A stretch of 64,000 nt of DNA from NCBI GenBank assembly GCA_047975005.1, contig JBKECW010000069.1, forward strand, positions 6,396-70,395. Direction: 5' to 3'. This document shows, piece after piece, positions 44,911 to 53,645 of this stretch. Positions within the stretch are counted from its first letter, which is position 1. Each line of letters starts with the position of its first letter. Both the position numbers and the translations under genes were made by a program. This DNA is from JBKEAJ01 sp047975005. GTDB lineage: Bacteria; Bacteroidota; Bacteroidia; Bacteroidales; Prolixibacteraceae. The notes beneath the pieces were generated by a model. The model ran no database searches and was not told the origin of the DNA. It saw only the letters and a list, made by a program, of their open reading frames with translations.

Positions 44911-46467
44911 TCAGAATACGTCAAATTTATTTTTGGGGCGTTCTTCGCGATACCATATAAAGTCACGAAGATATCGGTCTTCTTCTGACAAAAACTCTAA
45001 TGGGTACAGCGTTCCTTCAACCTGGTTTATCAGTTTTATTCTGTCTATGGCTTTTTGTCTGGTCAGCCATATTACCATTTCCCCGCTTTCCACCTTATTT
45101 ACTCCAAGTAGGCTTTGGTCTTCTTCTCGCATATAATATAGGGATTCGGCATTTTTTGTTACTTCCACTCTATGCATGTATCCCGAGTCTATATAGGCAA
45201 CAATATCAGTCCCTTTCACTTGATTATACTGCGCTTTTAGGGTGTCGTCGATTGAGGTAATAAAGCTACGATCTTCTAGATTTACCACACTACTGCGTTC
45301 TCCCGTCTGCTTCATTTTTATGTACTTAGCCACTACCTGATGTCCTCCGTTCCACACTATTGGGTCGTATATCATTTCCATTGTAGAGTCGACTGTGTGA
45401 TATATCAACGAGTCGCATACCCCCTGCACATCTTCACGATAGTAGCGCACGCCATAATATGCAACCATAATCTTTTCGCCATCGATACTGTCAGGGATTG
45501 ACACTAAGGAGTCTGCATGCATAAACAGTGTGTCAGTGGCATTTGTCGAGTCGTTCTTAGTCACCAATTTCAGCAGGGCCGAGTCTGTGGCTATTGCAAC
45601 ATCGTCAACCTTATCATAAACTACTTTATCTGATGTAATAATAATATCTTTCTCGTTGTCCTTTATCCAAACATTTTTATCGAAATTAACTATCCCTTTT
45701 TGGTCTATGTAATGGATAAAATCTCCTTTCAAGGTTCTGGAGCTATTGTACACCACAGGGTTCTTTGTCAGTTTGGACTCGCGTGTTACGGTATTGTAGA
45801 ATCCTCTTTCTGCATATATAGAGTCGTTTTATTCAAATATATCTGTTGGTCCTACTATAGAAGCGATCTTTGTTTGCGTGTTGTAGTCCAGTGTGTCTGA
45901 ATATATAACAAAATCCTTGTTTGTAACGACGACATTATCGTTGAATACTGCCAGCTTCTGATTCACATAATAGGTTCCTCTAAGGCTGGTAATTTCGTTT
46001 GCGGTGTCTACAATTCGTCCACTATCGACATAGGTTGCAATATTGTTTATCATATCAAAATCTACATTGTCCGAGAACAAGGTGTCAGACTTGTTTTCCA
46101 GCCTTACGTTTTGTCTTGCATTTGCCATTTCGATGTCGCCATAATAAACGAGTGAATCCGAATAAAGAAATAAGGTGTCTCCCTGGTTTATTTGCACATT
46201 ACTAAATGCCCGAACTAAGTTTGTGTCAATATAAAAATAAGCACTGTCACAATTCATAAGTGCTCCTTTATGTTCAAAGCTCACATTGCCGATACAGCGA
46301 CGCGCTTTAACAAACGTCTCTGAATAATTTAGCGAATCACAATACAGTAACTTCACCAACACTTTTTCTTTTTCTCCATTATTTGGAGTATTAATGGTCT
46401 GCACATTTTGCGACATTAGTGTGCCTGCAAAAGAAATTAAAAGTAGTAGTAGATTTATTCTTAGCAC
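44911..46467 (-). pseudogene. OstA/LptA-like organic-solvent-tolerance protein interrupted by an in-frame TAA
   Basis: The 5' part (46467 down to 45829, 212 residues) has a signal peptide (ending LMSQ) and OstA-like repeats (CDSLNYSETFVKARRC, ALMNCDSAYFY). It ends at TAA (45829-45831) in the sequence TDIFE-stop. The same frame continues without another stop to 44911 and reads NDSIYAERGFYNTVTRESKLTKN directly after the TAA, the expected continuation of the family. Two open frames result (212 residues, and about 281 from an internal ATG at 45756). One base change accounts for the break. It lies after SurA and MoxR genes, the usual place in Bacteroidota. The intact protein would serve LPS transport. 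Confidence 0.8.
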
Positions 46468-46474
46468 TGCCTTT

Positions 46475-47437
46475 TTATAAAAGTTCGTTAATAATATCGT
46501 CTATAGTAATACGCTCGGCCTCGGCAACATAGTTTTTAATTATTCTGTGTTGAAGAATATTTTTAGATACAGCCTTAACGTCTTCAATATCCGGAGAATA
46601 TTTCCCATGCAAAGCAGCATGCGCCTTAGCTCCTAATATCAGATACTGCGAGGCTCGCGGACCAGCTCCCCACTTGAGGTATTTTTTACTTACCGCAGAT
46701 GCATTCACTCCATCAGGACGAGTAGCCGAAGCAAGACCTACGGCATATTCCAAAACACTATCGTTTACAGGCACTTTGCGCACCAAGGACTGATATTCCA
46801 GTATCTGATCTCTTGAGATTACAGGGTTTACGTCAAAAGTGTTTACCGATGTTGTATTTTTGACAATAGTTATCTCATCTGCCACCGACGGGTAGTCCAG
46901 CATTACCGAGAACATAAATCTGTCTAACTGTGCTTCCGGCAATGGATAAGTTCCCTCCTGCTCGATTGGGTTTTGTGTTGCCAACACAAAGAAAGGCTCA
47001 CTTAGTTTATACTGATTACCTGTTGCTGTTACTGCGTGCTCTTGCATAGCCTCTAGCAATGCCGATTGGGTTTTGGGAGGCGTTCTATTTATTTCGTCTG
47101 CCAAGAGCACATTTGTAAAAATCGGACCTTTTATAAATTTAAAATGCCTGTTTTCGTCTAATATCTCTGCACCTATAATATCCGAAGGCATTAGGTCAGG
47201 AGTAAATTGTATTCGTTTATATTCTAGCCCTAAGGATTTAGATACGGTATTAACCAGGAGAGTCTTCGCTAGCCCCGGCACACCTATAAGCAGGCAGTGT
47301 CCTTGACTAAACAATGCCGTAAGTACTTGTTCTATGACATCATCTTGTCCATACACAACCTTTTTTATCTCTGCCTTTAGGTTTTCAAAGCTTTTTTGCA
47401 GTGAGTTAATTGCCTCTACACTACCACTATTCCCCAT
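46475..47437 (-). CDS. MoxR-family AAA+ ATPase
   Basis: A 320-residue AAA+ chaperone-like ATPase. Walker A GVPGLAKT (about 58-65), Walker B LLADEINRTPPKTQSALLEAMQE, sensor 1 FVLATQNPIEQEGTYPLPEAQLDRF, and a C-terminal lid (RPDGVNASAVSKKYLKWGAGPRASQYL). MoxR proteins usually act with von Willebrand factor A proteins in maturation of envelope complexes. No VWA gene is nearby; the neighbours are SurA and OstA-like genes, a frequent arrangement in Bacteroides. The gap to the OstA-like gene is 7 bases, so they form an operon. Confidence 0.93.
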   Translation of the reverse strand: MGNSGSVEAINSLQKSFENLKAEIKKVVYGQDDVIEQVLTALFSQGHCLLIGVPGLAKTLLVNTVSKSLGLEYKRIQFTPDLMPSDIIGAEILDENRHFKFIKGPIFTNVLLADEINRTPPKTQSALLEAMQEHAVTATGNQYKLSEPFFVLATQNPIEQEGTYPLPEAQLDRFMFSVMLDYPSVADEITIVKNTTSVNTFDVNPVISRDQILEYQSLVRKVPVNDSVLEYAVGLASATRPDGVNASAVSKKYLKWGAGPRASQYLILGAKAHAALHGKYSPDIEDVKAVSKNILQHRIIKNYVAEAERITIDDIINELL

Positions 47438-47468
47438 ACCGATACACTGTTATATGAAATATTATTCT

Positions 47469-48824
47469 TTATTTTATCCAGTTTTTATATTTGAACTGAC
47501 ATGTCTGATACAATGGGTCGATTGTTATGTATGTCTTCTTCTGACGCTCGCTAATCCATTGCCCCATAACTTCTTCTTTTTTCTTCGACAGGTAGTACTC
47601 GCTTAGTAATACATAGTCGTCCTGCAAATTTGCTTTGTGAGCAGATATTTTATTTTCAAGTTTGATTATCTTGTATGTTGCTTGTCCGTTCGTCTTGTCA
47701 ATACTATAGAAGGGGTCTGAAATTTCGCCTATTTTCATATCTGCCAGCACTTTGCTGTCTGTTCCGTCGATATCTGTCAGTACCAAACCCGATTCCATGT
47801 TCCGCCCTAGAACCAGCCCGCCATTTACTCGTGTGTTCTTGTTAGTCGAATACATGATTGCGGCATCTTCAAATTTCATATCTCCTTTTCTGATTTTTGT
47901 GCTTAAGCTATCTAAGATCTTTTCTGCCCTTTCTAGCTCCTCGGCAGAAGGCTTTGGCAGCAATATTATGTGTCTAGTGTTTATAAGGTCGTTCTTCCTT
48001 TCTATAACCTGAATAAGGTGATAACCAAATTCGCTTTTCACTACGTTAGACACCTTGTCTCCTTTTAGGTTAAATGCTACATCTGCGTATTCTTTGTCCA
48101 ATTGACCTCTGCCCAAGAATCCTAGCTCTCCTCCTTTTTGTGCTGTACCATCTTGCGAATATAAAAGTGCGATAGTCTCAAAGGAACGCTCGCCGCTTTC
48201 TATTTGTTTTTTAAAGTTGCGAAGTCTGGCTTTAATCTTGTTCTCCTCGTCTAGAGTAATCTCGGGTTTTCTGACAATCTCTCTATACTCTATTTTGTCT
48301 GACACCTCTGGCAGGTCATCATGGTCTCCCTCTTTGTAAAAGTGGCGTACCTCTGCCGGAGTAATAGTTACATCTTTTAGAACCTTCCTATTCATCTCCT
48401 GTGTATATAGCATTGTCCTAATGTTCAATCTTAGTTCCGAGCGAATATGAGCAATTGGTTTTCTAAATTCTTTTTCTACCGCTTCTACTGAGCCTAGGTA
48501 GTTGACAAACTGATTAATCCGGTCTTCTAGCGACTGGTTAATTTGCTTGTCTGTAATTTCTATTGTTGAATCTAGTTCTGCCTCTGCCATCAGCAATTTC
48601 TCGGTCAGGAGTTCTTCAATAATCTCACACTTCAAATCTCCGTCGCTAACACGACCAGTGCTCTTCTCGGCAAGAAATCGAGTTTCAACATCTGATTTCA
48701 GAATTATCTCATTTCCTACTACTGCCACAACTTGGTCTATAGAGTTGTCTTGTGCATTCAGCGTTCTTGTACAAACAAGCAACAACAGAACTATTGCTAA
48801 TCTACCCACCCATCTAATTGTCAT
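47469..48824 (-). CDS. surA: Periplasmic peptidyl-prolyl isomerase / chaperone SurA
   Basis: A 451-residue exported foldase for outer-membrane proteins. It has a signal peptide (about 1-24), an N-terminal SurA chaperone domain (DQVVAVVGNEIILKSDVE, about 30-160), two parvulin-type rotamase domains (the first about 175-275 with GGELGFLGRGQLDKEYADVAF and GYHLIQVIERK; the second about 280-385, GGLVLGRNM) and a C-terminal helix. It overlaps the preceding SurA-like gene by 11 bases. With that gene and the OstA-like gene it forms an outer-membrane biogenesis cluster. Confidence 0.92.
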   Translation of the reverse strand: MTIRWVGRLAIVLLLLVCTRTLNAQDNSIDQVVAVVGNEIILKSDVETRFLAEKSTGRVSDGDLKCEIIEELLTEKLLMAEAELDSTIEITDKQINQSLEDRINQFVNYLGSVEAVEKEFRKPIAHIRSELRLNIRTMLYTQEMNRKVLKDVTITPAEVRHFYKEGDHDDLPEVSDKIEYREIVRKPEITLDEENKIKARLRNFKKQIESGERSFETIALLYSQDGTAQKGGELGFLGRGQLDKEYADVAFNLKGDKVSNVVKSEFGYHLIQVIERKNDLINTRHIILLPKPSAEELERAEKILDSLSTKIRKGDMKFEDAAIMYSTNKNTRVNGGLVLGRNMESGLVLTDIDGTDSKVLADMKIGEISDPFYSIDKTNGQATYKIIKLENKISAHKANLQDDYVLLSEYYLSKKKEEVMGQWISERQKKTYITIDPLYQTCQFKYKNWIK

Positions 48825-49707
48825 AAATTTCAGCTTTTTTATTTTTTACTGCATTGACGTACGTACGTCTCTCTAAATCTTCTATATGTTTTTTCTTCTT
48901 CTGATACCTCAGAAGCTCTTTTATGTTTTCATTATAATACACTAACGGAGCAATCTCGCCTTTATTCCATGTATCTTGGATATACAGTATAGAACATCTA
49001 CCTTCGTTGTTATTTTCGATGCGGGAATAACCCCGCAAACTACTGTTATTAGCGTACTTAGGAAAGAATACTCTTACTTTGCCAGCCGACATAAAAATCG
49101 GTATTTTTATATCGACACTAAAATCAACGATATTGTTACACATATCGAGAGCCTCTTTATAGTTTTGGTCTCCTCCCATTCGCAATTTGCGCAAAATAGG
49201 TTGCATTTGTGATGTTTTGGCTACGGGATATGAAATATACGCCCCTTTTGCGAGATAATCTTCTAGCCGAAAGTCGTTCTTGTTGAGAGCGTAAAAACTC
49301 TCGATCTCGTCATTGCTGATATTTACTTTGAGGCTATCGTGCGCAAACAAATTATTTTTGTAGGCCGAAAGGACTATCTGTTTCACATAGGCGTCTGTCA
49401 TTCGACGAATCTGATCAGCAGAAATAACCTTGTCAGACATAGCCATATCAAACAACAATTGGTCTTGAATCCACTGTTTAACAAACAGTTCTTTTCTTGC
49501 ATTATACGCAAAAGAATCTTCGGTGGCAGAGCGAGTAAGATAGTAATCTAAGTCGCTGTCTGTCAACAGCACGTTGTCAACGCGCGCAACTACCCCATCT
49601 TCTCGGCTATAGTTAAATTGACTCCAATCACAGGAACAAAGCACTACCAAAATCAGTAGACTTATAAATACAGAGCTTTTATTTATGTTCTTTATTAGTT
49701 CTATCAT
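48814..49707 (-). CDS. SurA N-terminal-like lipoprotein without an obvious PPIase domain
   Basis: A 297-residue exported protein with a lipobox-like LVVLCSC (Cys near 26). A SurA-type chaperone helix bundle follows (REDGVVARVDNVLLTDSDLDYYL, ELFVKQWIQDQLLFDMAM). The expected rotamase motifs (GGxLG, EFGYH) are absent; the region after 150 is divergent. It is probably a chaperone partner of the SurA encoded 11 bases inside its end. It overlaps the upstream IMPDH-like gene by 4 bases (ATGA), so all three are translationally coupled. A Bacteroides PPIase with a similar position exists, but this one seems shortened. Confidence 0.75.
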   Translation of the reverse strand: MIELIKNINKSSVFISLLILVVLCSCDWSQFNYSREDGVVARVDNVLLTDSDLDYYLTRSATEDSFAYNARKELFVKQWIQDQLLFDMAMSDKVISADQIRRMTDAYVKQIVLSAYKNNLFAHDSLKVNISNDEIESFYALNKNDFRLEDYLAKGAYISYPVAKTSQMQPILRKLRMGGDQNYKEALDMCNNIVDFSVDIKIPIFMSAGKVRVFFPKYANNSSLRGYSRIENNNEGRCSILYIQDTWNKGEIAPLVYYNENIKELLRYQKKKKHIEDLERRTYVNAVKNKKAEIYDN

Positions 49708-50957
49708 GTTCTTAAAGGTGATACTCCCGTGTTCAGAATAAATTTATTTTGCTTAAACGATTTCAAATTATCGCTCCCGCTATAACACACTCCTTTCCTT
49801 ATGGAGGTCGAGAGTTTTTCCATTTCCTTCAATAAAAATTCCTCATCACATTTATCGGCATTGTCTACCACGCTATTGAGCCACAATGCATCTACACCTG
49901 TGGCCAAAGACTTGACAACATTCCCCTCGTTCTTTAAGCCTCCTGACAGCAGCAAGGAAATATCTGAGTGTTTTACTGCTTTAAATACGCCATAAATTGC
50001 AGATGGGAGCGGAACTCCTACGCCTATCTTGTTGTTGACTTCTTTCACCTTGTTGCCAACTACAATTCCGTCTACTCCTGTCAACAGAATATCGGTTGCA
50101 CCTGCCGATGTTGACACATTTTCTACCAACACCTCCAAATCAGGAAAATCCAACTTAAGGTGTTTTAACTCCTCCAATACCCACTTCGAGTGAGGATGCT
50201 CATACTCTATAATAACCGCATTTACGCCAACCTCGTTTAACGCTCTAATCTCTTCCGCAATATTGTCTGAGGGAGCAACCTTTGAGGCTATTATCAGAGA
50301 CTGGTCTTCAACCCTGCTAGACAAGGGGTATTTTTCATACTCCTCTATTACAGAAGCACTTGAACTCCCGACAATTTCTTTGGTGTCTGGATCTATAACC
50401 AAAGCGTACTTATGTTTTTCTATGGATGTCTTGAATTGTTCTAATTTTGAATTAGCGTTTATAACACAGCCTTCTATTTTGTATTTAGAAGGCAAGTCAA
50501 CAACCTTACAGTTCTTATATTCACTGGGCAACGAGGCGAGTCCATCCACAAAATATTTAAACTTGTCGTCGTCGTCGAGTACTATCGTACGAGCTCCTTG
50601 CATTTTCTCGTAAAGTCTTGTTACATGCGACATCTCTGTATCTTCGCACACACAAAAGAAATAAGAGGAATACTTGCCCTTGTCTCTTTTCAGTGCCTTT
50701 ATACAGTCTACCCTAGTTTTTAGGTCTAGATTGCTCCCTAGCACTCCCACTCCTCCGTGTCGGGCTGTAAACTTCACCAGCTGTATATTCTGAAAGTTGT
50801 TAACCTCCAAAACAAATGGCCGCAGCAGAGTGTATCTTCTTGAAAACCGCGCAGATATATCAACATCCTCGTATCTGATTTTGCTATACGCAGGAAGAAT
50901 CGACACTCTATCAAAGTCTATTCCCTCACTAACTATTTTTTCAGTAATAAACGACAT
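49704..50957 (-). CDS. IMP dehydrogenase-like protein without the catalytic loop (probable pseudoenzyme)
   Basis: A 417-residue protein that follows the IMPDH pattern from its start (MSFITEKIVSEGIDFDRVSILPAYS) through a CBS-like middle part and the barrel end (VGVPLPSAIYGVF, SGGLKNEGNVVKSLATGVDALWL). The active-site loop, normally GIGPGSICTTR, is replaced by GNKVKEVNNKI (around residues 301-313), so the catalytic Cys is missing. The flap with Arg-Tyr is gone, and the DGG phosphate motif is SGG. It is about 70 residues shorter than usual. The place upstream of SurA genes is where Bacteroides keeps guaB. The ATG at 50957 is preferred to the in-frame TTG at 50963. It is probably non-catalytic; a regulatory or structural role is unknown. 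Confidence 0.75.
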   Translation of the reverse strand: MSFITEKIVSEGIDFDRVSILPAYSKIRYEDVDISARFSRRYTLLRPFVLEVNNFQNIQLVKFTARHGGVGVLGSNLDLKTRVDCIKALKRDKGKYSSYFFCVCEDTEMSHVTRLYEKMQGARTIVLDDDDKFKYFVDGLASLPSEYKNCKVVDLPSKYKIEGCVINANSKLEQFKTSIEKHKYALVIDPDTKEIVGSSSASVIEEYEKYPLSSRVEDQSLIIASKVAPSDNIAEEIRALNEVGVNAVIIEYEHPHSKWVLEELKHLKLDFPDLEVLVENVSTSAGATDILLTGVDGIVVGNKVKEVNNKIGVGVPLPSAIYGVFKAVKHSDISLLLSGGLKNEGNVVKSLATGVDALWLNSVVDNADKCDEEFLLKEMEKLSTSIRKGVCYSGSDNLKSFKQNKFILNTGVSPLRT

Positions 50958-51017
50958 TGGCAATTTTATGACAATTCAATCGGACAAATTTACAAAAAAG
51001 AATAATTATATAATAGG

Positions 51018-51839
51018 CTATTTTAATTTTCCTCCACAATTATGGCAATACTTTGCTCCTACAATATGCCCCTCGACTCCGCAGCCAATACATGGCAACG
51101 ACTTCTCGGATGCCTTGTTTTCTTTTTTCATTACATTTGCTGTTACAATACCTGTCGGGACTGCTATTATTCCATAACCCATTATCATCACAAACGAGGC
51201 AAGGAATTGCCCCAATGGCGTTCCGGGCGAAATGTCGCCATAACCGACGGTTGTAAGAGTAACAATTGTCCAATAAATTGCAGTTGGAATACTAGTGAAT
51301 CCGTGTTCTGGTCCCTCTATTACATACATCAATGAACCTATAAATACAGTGCTTATAAGGACAAAGTACATAAAAACAAGAATCTTGCCTCTGCTGGCAT
51401 ACAGAGCCTCTCGCAGGTGTATCGACTGCCCGGTAAATTGAGGATGATTTAGTATCTTAAACAAGCGAACCAAACGAAACGCCCTTACAATAGCCAAAAC
51501 ACTCGACCCCGTTATTATCAATGACAAATACATAGGAAGCACTGCTATAAAATCAACAATGCCGTACAGACTAAAAATATATTTACGCGGATTGTCGACC
51601 GATATTATTCGCAAGATGTACTCTACAGTAAAGAAAATAGTAATAAGCCACTCGAAAAACACTATTACACTGTGATATTTGGCGTCAATACTTTCGACTG
51701 TCTCTAGCATTACAGCAATAACACTAAGCAAGATTACCCCCAACAACAGCAAGTCAAACAGTCGACCGGCCCTAGTACAGGTTCCGTATATTACGATATT
51801 AATCGTCTTTCGCAGTTTCTCCCACTTTGTTTTTACCAC
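51018..51839 (-). CDS. Voltage-gated K+ channel with C-terminal zinc ribbon
   Basis: A 273-residue six-helix channel of the Kv/KvAP type. S1-S4 occupy about 25-145 with an S4 carrying regularly spaced arginines (LAIVRAFRLVRLFKI). The pore helix and selectivity filter TVGYGD lie near 200, and S6 near 215-235. After S6 is a short tail with two CxxC knuckles (CIGCG, CHNCGGK; about 250-270), a zinc-ribbon that could respond to metal or redox state. It starts with GTG; the next ATG would remove S1. It is probably monocistronic, as gaps on both sides are about 60 bases. Confidence 0.87.
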   Translation of the reverse strand: MVKTKWEKLRKTINIVIYGTCTRAGRLFDLLLLGVILLSVIAVMLETVESIDAKYHSVIVFFEWLITIFFTVEYILRIISVDNPRKYIFSLYGIVDFIAVLPMYLSLIITGSSVLAIVRAFRLVRLFKILNHPQFTGQSIHLREALYASRGKILVFMYFVLISTVFIGSLMYVIEGPEHGFTSIPTAIYWTIVTLTTVGYGDISPGTPLGQFLASFVMIMGYGIIAVPTGIVTANVMKKENKASEKSLPCIGCGVEGHIVGAKYCHNCGGKLK

Positions 51840-51906
51840 CTCATATTTTTTTCCGCAATCACTACATTTACAAAAAACAGCAAGTGCAACACATTTTCAC
51901 TGTATA

Positions 51907-52788
51907 TCAAAGACTTATCACCGACAAAACGCCGTAATGATCAGAGTTAAAGAATCCTCCTTCAGGATCCTCCTTTACTATTCTAGACTGTTGAGTCTTC
52001 AACCCTTCGCCACGATAATAAACAAAATCGATACGGTCTAGAACCTTCCACTCTGCCTCATAGCCCCAAGTTATTGCCAAATCGTTGGTCGGGTCATTAT
52101 TTACCTCTCTATATGTGTCAACATATCCCTTGTCTGCCATGAGCTTGCTAGTCGGCCATTCTACCACCATATTGTAATGTTTGTCTTTTGTGCTTTCAAC
52201 CCAATCAAGATGTGAACCCGAATTGAAGTCGCCACCCATTATCACAGGCATGTCGTATTCGCTTTGCAGGCTGTCTACTATTTGTGTTATTGCCTTTAGC
52301 TCTGCAAATCTTGTAGCATATTCGCCTGCAACCAAGGAGTCGACAGTAAGCGAATCAAGGTTAGAAAAATAATCAGGAAGCCAATGAAGCCATACATTAA
52401 CACACAATAGCTTTTTGCCATTGAAGTCTATTATTGCAGCATGAGAATTGGAGGGTCGAAACATCTTTATATCCTTTACAATGGGGTACTTGCTGTGGAT
52501 AGACAGGTTTGGACTAGATCTTACCGAATATGGGAAGCCAGCCTTCTTGGCACTCTCCATTCCGCAGCAATAAGTCTCCTGCATGAATAGAATATCAGGA
52601 TCTGCATCTTGTATAACCTTAACTGTCTGAACTGTATTTGCCGAATCCTTAGGATAGCCGTCGGCTCTAGTGCCGTGAAGACCTCCATGCCAAATATTCC
52701 ATGTCATCACCTTAATCTCAGGAGAGTTTTTTTCTGTACACTGCACAAATGTTAGAGCGACAAATAACAAAAGTATAATTCTATTCAT
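51907..52788 (-). CDS. Exported endonuclease/exonuclease/phosphatase-fold lipoprotein
   Basis: A 293-residue EEP-fold protein with a lipobox (LTFVQC, Cys17). Motifs: VMTWNIWHGG (Asn, metal), ILFMQETY (Glu), GGDFNSGSHLDW (catalytic Asp/Asn), LDRIDFVYYRG, and SDHYGVLSV (catalytic His). Secreted members can be phosphodiesterases of nucleic acids, sphingomyelinase-like or inositol phosphatase-like enzymes. Which one cannot be told. It is convergent with nothing and lies upstream of the K+ channel by about 65 bases, perhaps in one transcript. Confidence 0.85.
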   Translation of the reverse strand: MNRIILLLFVALTFVQCTEKNSPEIKVMTWNIWHGGLHGTRADGYPKDSANTVQTVKVIQDADPDILFMQETYCCGMESAKKAGFPYSVRSSPNLSIHSKYPIVKDIKMFRPSNSHAAIIDFNGKKLLCVNVWLHWLPDYFSNLDSLTVDSLVAGEYATRFAELKAITQIVDSLQSEYDMPVIMGGDFNSGSHLDWVESTKDKHYNMVVEWPTSKLMADKGYVDTYREVNNDPTNDLAITWGYEAEWKVLDRIDFVYYRGEGLKTQQSRIVKEDPEGGFFNSDHYGVLSVISL

Positions 52789-53143
52789 AACAATTTAATA
52801 TAATTTTATTTTACAACAACATTAATGTATTACCCTGATTAGAGTTTGTCTACAAAGTCAAAAAAACTTGTGTTATACTCCTTTGCTCACTATCCGCCAA
52901 CTCAAACAAGACTCTTAATATTCAGAACCTTGCAAGGCTTGCTTTTTAGCTCCCTATCTCATAAAGCATGACATTACGGGCAAACTCTAAATTAGTAATC
53001 ACAAAAGTAGTAAAAATATTCAGATTATTTATTTGGGGGAAATAAGAATGTTTGAAATATGCTAGTACATATAATTCACCCTCTTAGCTGATAGTCTAAA
53101 TAAATAAATGTACATTTGTAGGAATTTTTAAATAATAATAGTT
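52789..53143. other. AT-rich divergent intergenic region
   Basis: About 355 bases between the EEP lipoprotein (-) and the acidic protein (+). I see no gene, no clear repeat and no RNA fold. TACATTTG at 53111-53118 may be a -7 element for the plus-strand gene, but no TTTG is at the right distance. Confidence 0.45.
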
Positions 53144-53632
53144 ATGTCGCAAAACGTAGAAGTCATATTGGGCAAAGGGACTAATGCCCTCTCTTTTGGA
53201 ATGACAACAAAAGAAGTAATATCAATTTTAGGCAAAGCCGACGAAATAGAAAACATGTGCTTAGAAGAAGATTCTGACGAACAATCCGAAGTATGGCATT
53301 ACGATGACTTGGGACTTACTCTAACCTTCGACGACATTGACACATGGGTATTAACCTCAATATCTTCCAGTGCACAGACAACTACACTCAACAACACTAG
53401 CCTGATAGGAATGTCAGAAGATGATATAATGAAGTTAATCGAAGACAAAATACTTGCCGTAAACGAAGGCATTGAAGTGTTTGAAAATTTTGCCGACGAC
53501 ATCCCTGATGCTAAGATGATTAGTTGTCCGGACAACGAAATCAGCTTTTGGCTTGATGCCGATGGTGTAATAGAGGTACAATGGGGTGTACTGTTTGAAA
53601 GTGACGAAGAAACAATAAAGTGGCCATCCTAA
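53144..53632 (+). CDS. Acidic protein of unknown function
   Basis: A 162-residue, strongly acidic cytoplasmic protein (many Glu/Asp). There is no signal peptide. The pattern LSFGMTTKEVISILGKADEIE, VWHYDDLGLTLTFDDIDTWVLTSI suggests an alpha/beta domain of the kind found in SmpA/BamE-like and immunity-like proteins, with a second repeat of the same theme later (LIGMSEDDIMKLI, EISFWLDADGVIEVQWGVLF). I cannot assign a family. It lies 13 bases before pncB and may be co-transcribed with NAD salvage genes. It might instead be an independent small gene. Confidence 0.65.
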   Translation: MSQNVEVILGKGTNALSFGMTTKEVISILGKADEIENMCLEEDSDEQSEVWHYDDLGLTLTFDDIDTWVLTSISSSAQTTTLNNTSLIGMSEDDIMKLIEDKILAVNEGIEVFENFADDIPDAKMISCPDNEISFWLDADGVIEVQWGVLFESDEETIKWPS

Positions 53633-53645
53633 ACAAAACACCATC

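Noticed and set aside
45829..45831. Stop-codon reassignment (TAA as sense) to explain the OstA-like break
   Set aside because: TAA ends several other intact genes here, such as pheA, ligA and feoB. One break is better explained by mutation or error.
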